NCBI RefSeq assembly: GCF_037478135.1
Contig: NZ_JBBHDV010000001.1
Coordinates: 372,001-436,000, forward strand
Source of the DNA: Denitratimonas sp037478135
GTDB lineage: Bacteria; Pseudomonadota; Gammaproteobacteria; Xanthomonadales; Xanthomonadaceae
DNA: 64,000 nucleotides
Direction of reading: 5' to 3'
Shown here: one piece after another, positions 59,763 through 64,000 of the stretch
Layout of the letters: each line of letters opens with the position of its first letter
Position numbering within the stretch: the first letter of the stretch is position 1
The notes under the pieces: model-generated
Told to the model about the DNA's origin: nothing
The model's database searches: none
Seen by the model: the letters and a program-made list of their open reading frames with translations, nothing else
Program-made: the position numbers and the translations under genes

Positions 59763-62621
59763 ATGACAAATTTCGTTCCTGGACAGCGCTGGTTCTCCAC
59801 CGCTGAGCCCGAATTGGGCCTGGGCACGGTGATGCGGCTGGCTGGCCGCTCCGTGCAGATCGTGTTCACCGGTACCGGCGTGGTGCGCCAGTACGCCTTC
59901 GAATCCGCCCCGCTGGCGCGCGCCGAGTTCCGCGTCGGGGACACCATGCGTGTGGATGGGCGTGAATGGGCGGTACGCGGCGTGGTGCTGGATCAGGGTC
60001 TGATCAGCTACGAGGTTGATGGCGAGACCTTCCACGAAGGCCAGCTCGATGCGCAGCAGCCGGTGTCACAGGCCGATGCGCGGCTGATTTCCGGGCGCGT
60101 GGACCGCAACGACCAGTTCCAGTTCCGTTGCGAACTGCTGCAGCGCCGCGCCGATGCCTTGCAGCATCCGGGCTGGGGTGTGCTGGCGGCGCGCATCGAT
60201 GTGATTCCGCACCAGTTGCGCGTGGCCGAGATCGCCGCCGAGCGGCGCCCGCCACGGCTGCTGCTGGCCGACGAGGTAGGGCTGGGCAAAACCATCGAGG
60301 CCGGCCTGATCATCGCCCAGCAACTGGCTTCCGGGCGCGCCGAACGGGTGCTGGTGCTGGTGCCGGAAAGCCTGGTGCATCAGTGGTTTGTCGAGATGCG
60401 GCGCCGCTTCAACCTGGATTTCGCGATCTTCGATGCCGAGCGCTGCGAAGCGATCGAAATGGCCGGCGATGGGCGCAATCCGTTCGAGGACGAGCAGGGC
60501 GTCATCGCCGCAACCAGCTGGCTCGCGAACGATGCCAAGCGCGCGGTGCAGGTGCTGGAAGCCGGTTGGGACCTGGTCGTCATCGACGAGGCCCACCATC
60601 TGGCGTGGGAGCCGGGCCAACCCAGTCCCGAGTACGCTCTGGCCCAGAACCTGACCGAACGCATGCCCGGCGTGATTTTGCTGACCGCCACGCCGGAACA
60701 GCTCGGCCTTGGCGGCCATTTCGCCCGCCTGCGCCTGCTGGATCCGGCGCGCTACCACAGCCTGGAGGCATTCGAAGCCGAAACCGCGCGCTTTGTCGCG
60801 CTGTCGGGCACGGTGGAAAAACTGCTCGATGGACAATCGCTGGACGAACACGACCACGGCGCCCTGGCCGAAATGCTCGGTGAGGACGCCACGCTGCTGC
60901 CGGATCTGCTGGCCCGCATCGCGGGCGGTGACGCGGCGGCGGCACAGCGTCTGGTCGATATCCTGATCGACCGGCACGGTACCGGTCGGGTGATGATCCG
61001 CAACCGCCGCGCTGCGGTGGGCGGTTTCCCGCAGCGGGTCAAGCACGTGCACAGCATCGAAGCGCACGACGAGGACCCGGCCTTGTTCGGCTGCCTGCGG
61101 GCCGAATTCCTGGCCGATGTCGGTGCGCCCGGCCATCTGGAGCCCGAGCACGACTACAGCCACGATCCGCGTCTGGACTGGCTGCTGGAACGGCTCGACA
61201 CGCTGGCGCCGGAGAAGGTGCTGCTGCTGTGCCGTTCACGCGCCAAGGTGCAGGCGCTGGAAGACGCGCTGCGTACCCGCAGTGGCGTGGCGCTGGCGCG
61301 CTTCCACGAGGACATGAACCTGCTGCAGCGCGACCGCAACGCCGCCTGGTTCGCGCAGCCCGATGGCGCGCGTCTGCTGATCGCCTCGGAAATCGGTGCC
61401 GAAGGACGCAACTTCCAGTTCGCCCAGCATGTGCTGCTGTGGGATCTGCCGCTGGACCCGGACATGCTGGAGCAGCGCATCGGTCGGCTCGACCGCATCG
61501 GCCAGCGCGGCGACGTCAATATCCACGTCGCGGCGGTGCAGGGCAGTGCGCAGGAGGTGTTGCTGCGCTGGTATGACGAAGGCCTGGATGCATTCGCGCG
61601 GGTTTGCGCCGATGGCCGCGAGCTGATGCGCCTGTTCGCTGATCGACTGCTGCAACTGATCAGCGACTACGGCCCGGGCGAGGCGCGCGAGGCCGCGTTC
61701 GCACCGCTGCTGGACGATACCCGGCGCGAACACGCGCGCCTGATCGAACTGATCGCGCAGGGCCGCGACCGCCTGCTGGAACTGGCCAGCCGCCGTGGCG
61801 CCGACCAGAGCCTGCTGCGCGATGCACTGGCGCGTGACGACCGCGACTCGGCCATCGAGGATTTCCCGTGGCGCCTGCTGGAACAGTTCGGGGTGCAGAA
61901 CGAGGCGCTGGAACCGCACGTGCTGCTGCTCGATCCCGAGCATCTGACGCTGGATGCGTTCGAGGAATTCAAGTCCGGCCCGCGCCAGGCCACGATCGAT
62001 CGTGCCACCGCGCTGGCGCGTGATGACCTGCTCTATCTGCGTGATGACCACCCGATGCTGCGCTCGGCGCAGGAGCTGTTGCTGTCATCGGAAACCGGCA
62101 ACGCCGCGGTGCTGATCGACGACATGCTGCCCTCGCGCAGCGTGTTGCTGGAAGCGGTCTACGTGCTGGAATGCGTGGCGCCACGGTATCTGAACGTGGC
62201 GCGCTATCTGCCGGCGCTGCCGCTGCGCAGTGTGGTCGACACCCGCATGGCCGACCGCAGCGATTACGCGCCCAGTGCCCGTGCATTGCAGCGTGCCGGC
62301 GAGCGCCCGATCGATCTGGGCCGCCAGCGCAAGATCCTGATGACGCTGGTGCCACCGATGCTGGAAACCGCACAGCGGCTGGCTAACAAGCGAGCGGAAG
62401 CCGCGATTGCGCAGGCGCTGGCCGACGCCGAGGCCCTGCTAGGCGAGGAAATCACCCGGCTCGAAGCCCTGGCGCGGGTCAATCCGGCGGTGCATCCGGA
62501 GGAAATCAGCGCGCTGCGGGAAGAACGGGACGCGCTGCGCCAGGCTATTCCCGAGGCCCGCGTGCGGCTGGACGCGCTGCGCCTGGTCGCCAGCCCGGAT
62601 TTCCTGCTGCTGCGGGGCTGA
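59763..62621 (+). CDS. rapA: RNA polymerase-associated ATPase RapA (HepA)
   Basis: A 952-residue Swi2/Snf2-family translocase that recycles RNA polymerase after transcription. The N-terminal tandem tudor-like region (about 1-105: FVPGQRWFSTAEPELGLGTV) is the RNA polymerase-binding part. The helicase core has Walker A GLGKT at 173-177, DEAH at about 275-278 (VVIDEAHHLAWE), lobe 2 with VLLLCRSRAKVQALEDAL, and motif VI QRIGRLDRIGQRGDVNIHV. The C-terminal part has the expected helical linker and spacer domains and ends in PDFLLLRG. Length agrees with E. coli RapA (968). No frameshift. Identification is firm. Confidence 0.96.
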   Translation: MTNFVPGQRWFSTAEPELGLGTVMRLAGRSVQIVFTGTGVVRQYAFESAPLARAEFRVGDTMRVDGREWAVRGVVLDQGLISYEVDGETFHEGQLDAQQPVSQADARLISGRVDRNDQFQFRCELLQRRADALQHPGWGVLAARIDVIPHQLRVAEIAAERRPPRLLLADEVGLGKTIEAGLIIAQQLASGRAERVLVLVPESLVHQWFVEMRRRFNLDFAIFDAERCEAIEMAGDGRNPFEDEQGVIAATSWLANDAKRAVQVLEAGWDLVVIDEAHHLAWEPGQPSPEYALAQNLTERMPGVILLTATPEQLGLGGHFARLRLLDPARYHSLEAFEAETARFVALSGTVEKLLDGQSLDEHDHGALAEMLGEDATLLPDLLARIAGGDAAAAQRLVDILIDRHGTGRVMIRNRRAAVGGFPQRVKHVHSIEAHDEDPALFGCLRAEFLADVGAPGHLEPEHDYSHDPRLDWLLERLDTLAPEKVLLLCRSRAKVQALEDALRTRSGVALARFHEDMNLLQRDRNAAWFAQPDGARLLIASEIGAEGRNFQFAQHVLLWDLPLDPDMLEQRIGRLDRIGQRGDVNIHVAAVQGSAQEVLLRWYDEGLDAFARVCADGRELMRLFADRLLQLISDYGPGEAREAAFAPLLDDTRREHARLIELIAQGRDRLLELASRRGADQSLLRDALARDDRDSAIEDFPWRLLEQFGVQNEALEPHVLLLDPEHLTLDAFEEFKSGPRQATIDRATALARDDLLYLRDDHPMLRSAQELLLSSETGNAAVLIDDMLPSRSVLLEAVYVLECVAPRYLNVARYLPALPLRSVVDTRMADRSDYAPSARALQRAGERPIDLGRQRKILMTLVPPMLETAQRLANKRAEAAIAQALADAEALLGEEITRLEALARVNPAVHPEEISALREERDALRQAIPEARVRLDALRLVASPDFLLLRG

Positions 62622-62629
62622 TGCCCGTT

Positions 62630-62685
62630 TTCACCGCAGGAGCCTGCTACAGGAGCCCACATCGCAGATGGGCGCGAAGGGAGAA
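62630..62685. repeat. Degenerate REP-like sequence between rapA and pilR
   Basis: The stretch contains CAGGAGCCTGCTACAGGAGCCCAC then ATCGCAGATGGGCGCGAAGGG, which resembles the GTAGGAGCG/CGCGATGGG repeats near 1510 and 1693 with mismatches. It occupies most of the 95-base gap between two convergent genes. Confidence 0.35.
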
Positions 62686-62716
62686 ATGCCGCGGCGTCCA
62701 CCCGCGGGGCGGGCAC

Positions 62717-64000
62717 TCAATCGATGCCCAGCTTCTTCAGCTTGTAGCGCAGCGCGCGGAAGGTGATGCCGAGTTTGGCGGCGGCGCGGGTCTTGTTGTA
62801 GCGGCACTCTTCCAGCGCCTTCATGATGACGTCGCGCTCCATCCGCTCGATGTAGTCGGGCAGGTCGGTCGGGACCGCGGGCTGCTGGCCGGTGACGAAC
62901 GCCGGGCGTGCCAGTGCGCCGCTGTAAGGGTCCGGTGTGTTCTCGGCAGGCAGTGCGGTTTCCACGTCGCGCGGCATCGGCAGGCGCAGGTCGTCCGGGT
63001 CGATTTCCGAGCCGTCGGACAGCGCCAGCGCGCGTTCCAGGATGTTTTCCAGTTCGCGCACGTTGCCGGGGAAGGGGTAGGCGGTCAGCTGCGCCATCGC
63101 CTGTGGCGTGATGACCGGCGGGGTTTCGCCCAGTTCGGCTGCCAGCCGGGCCAGGATCGATTGCGCCAGGCCGGGAATGTCGGCGTGACGCTGGCGCAGC
63201 GGCGGCACCACCAGCTCGATGACGTTGATGCGGTAGAACAGGTCGTGGCGGAAGCGGCCTTCCTCGACCAGCTGCGCCAGATTCTTGTGCGTGGCCGAGA
63301 GGATGCGCACATCAACCGGGGATTCGATATTGGCGCCGACCGGGCGGACGGATTTTTCCTGGATCACGCGCAGCAGTTTCACCTGCATGTGCAGCGGCAG
63401 CTCAGCGACTTCGTCAAGGAACAGGGTGCCGCCATGTGCGGCCTGGAACAGGCCTTCCTTGTCGCCATGGGCGCCGGTGAAGCTGCCCTTCTTGTGGCCG
63501 AAGAATTCGCTTTCCATCAGCTCGGCCGGGATTGCACCGCAGTTGACCGGCACGAATGGCCCGGCTGCGCGCGGACCCTGTTCATGGATCAGGCGCGCGA
63601 CCAGTTCCTTGCCGACGCCCGATTCGCCGCTGATGTAGACCGGCGCCTGGCTGCGCGCGACCTTGGCAATGGTGGCGCGCAGCGCCTGCATCGCCGGGGA
63701 TTCGCCTTGCAGGCGGCTGGCACTGCTGTTGTCGTGCTGGGCACGGCGTTCCTCGCCCAGCCGCAGCGCGTTCTGTACCAGGCGGCGCAGCACCGCCAGA
63801 TCGACCGGTTTGGAAACGAAATCGAACGCGCCAGCCTTCAGCGCCTCCACCGCGGCATCGACATTGCCGTGCGCGGTGATCATCGCCACCGGGGTTTCGG
63901 GGAAGCGTTGCGCGATCAGTTCGATGATCGAATGACCCGAGCCGTCCGGCAGCCGCATGTCGGTGAAGCACAGGTCGTAGCGGTTGGCTTCCAGCATCGC
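62717..64000 (-). CDS. pilR: Sigma-54-dependent response regulator PilR (5' end beyond window)
   Basis: NtrC-type activator that drives pilA (type IV pilin) transcription with sigma-54 after phosphorylation by PilS. Visible: the receiver domain from before its phosphoacceptor Asp (C-F-T-D-M-R-L-P) to the conserved Lys (FDFVSKPVD); AAA+ domain with Walker A GESGVGKE, sigma-54 contact loop GSFTGAHGDKEG (GAFTGA variant with Ser), Walker B GTLFLDEVAELP and the arginine-finger region NVRELENILERAL; and a Fis-type helix-turn-helix at the C-terminus (NKTRAAAKLGITFRALRYKLKKLGID). Roughly 40 N-terminal residues are missing at the edge. NtrC-family relatives are possible, but the C-terminus TFRALRYKLKKLGI is characteristic of PilR. 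Confidence 0.93.
   Translation of the reverse strand, partial: AMLEANRYDLCFTDMRLPDGSGHSIIELIAQRFPETPVAMITAHGNVDAAVEALKAGAFDFVSKPVDLAVLRRLVQNALRLGEERRAQHDNSSASRLQGESPAMQALRATIAKVARSQAPVYISGESGVGKELVARLIHEQGPRAAGPFVPVNCGAIPAELMESEFFGHKKGSFTGAHGDKEGLFQAAHGGTLFLDEVAELPLHMQVKLLRVIQEKSVRPVGANIESPVDVRILSATHKNLAQLVEEGRFRHDLFYRINVIELVVPPLRQRHADIPGLAQSILARLAAELGETPPVITPQAMAQLTAYPFPGNVRELENILERALALSDGSEIDPDDLRLPMPRDVETALPAENTPDPYSGALARPAFVTGQQPAVPTDLPDYIERMERDVIMKALEECRYNKTRAAAKLGITFRALRYKLKKLGID

Overview
The window is GC-rich (mostly about 65% by eye), densely coding and without rRNA, tRNA, CRISPR or insertion sequences that I can see. The gene set fits a gammaproteobacterium of the Lysobacterales (Xanthomonadales): CysQ, MazG, RmuC, RapA and a PilR response regulator, ECF sigma factors of the type linked to Ser/Thr kinases, short GTAGGAGCG-type palindromic repeats, and secreted proteins ending in an F-x-D-G-F-E motif. 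The genus cannot be fixed from sequence alone; a Rhodanobacteraceae-like lineage is a guess.

Layout. 1-2712: housekeeping (cysQ partial, mazG, a DUF486 membrane protein, a small exported protein) with repeats between. 2797-12189: a minus-strand defence island: an orphan antitoxin, then a type I restriction-modification operon read hsdM, hsdS, DUF3800 gene, small putative nuclease, gene remnant, small ORF, fic, hsdR. Nearly every junction overlaps by a few bases. 12412-18021: a secreted alpha/beta hydrolase, then a tightly packed operon (AhpD-like protein, acyl-CoA-dehydrogenase-like flavoprotein, ABC ATPase, Tat-exported binding protein, permease) that looks like uptake and oxidation of an unidentified small sulfur- or nitrogen-containing compound. 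18183-21422 and 27809-28360: two paralogous ECF sigma factor / TPR Ser/Thr kinase pairs. Between them lie a roadblock-GTPase module, L-serine dehydratase and a glutaredoxin-like gene.

28784-55836 is the most remarkable part: a 27-kb, five-gene plus-strand cluster with 4-base start/stop overlaps or 2-14-base gaps. It encodes a 4515-residue exported repeat protein, a membrane-anchored parvulin-type prolyl isomerase, a 591-residue exported protein, a 2793-residue exported protein and a 775-residue exported protein. The 4515-residue protein alternates DUF11-type Ig-like domains with six seven-bladed beta-propellers. The propellers are nested inside the Ig-like domains: in four cases the two cysteines that sit 7-16 residues apart in the plain domains are instead 373-801 residues apart and flank the inserted propeller. 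The 775-residue protein carries two Calx-beta domains, one propeller of the same blade family and the same C-terminal F-x-D-G-F-E motif. I read this as a dedicated surface or extracellular fibre/adhesin system with its own periplasmic foldase, possibly controlled by the divergent sigma/kinase pair. Its function is not known to me.

55998-64000 returns to housekeeping: a glutamine amidotransferase, a BaiN/HI0933-type flavoprotein, rmuC, rapA and the 3' part of pilR. rmuC and rapA share a TANAAT-N6-ATG start arrangement that suggests leaderless transcripts.
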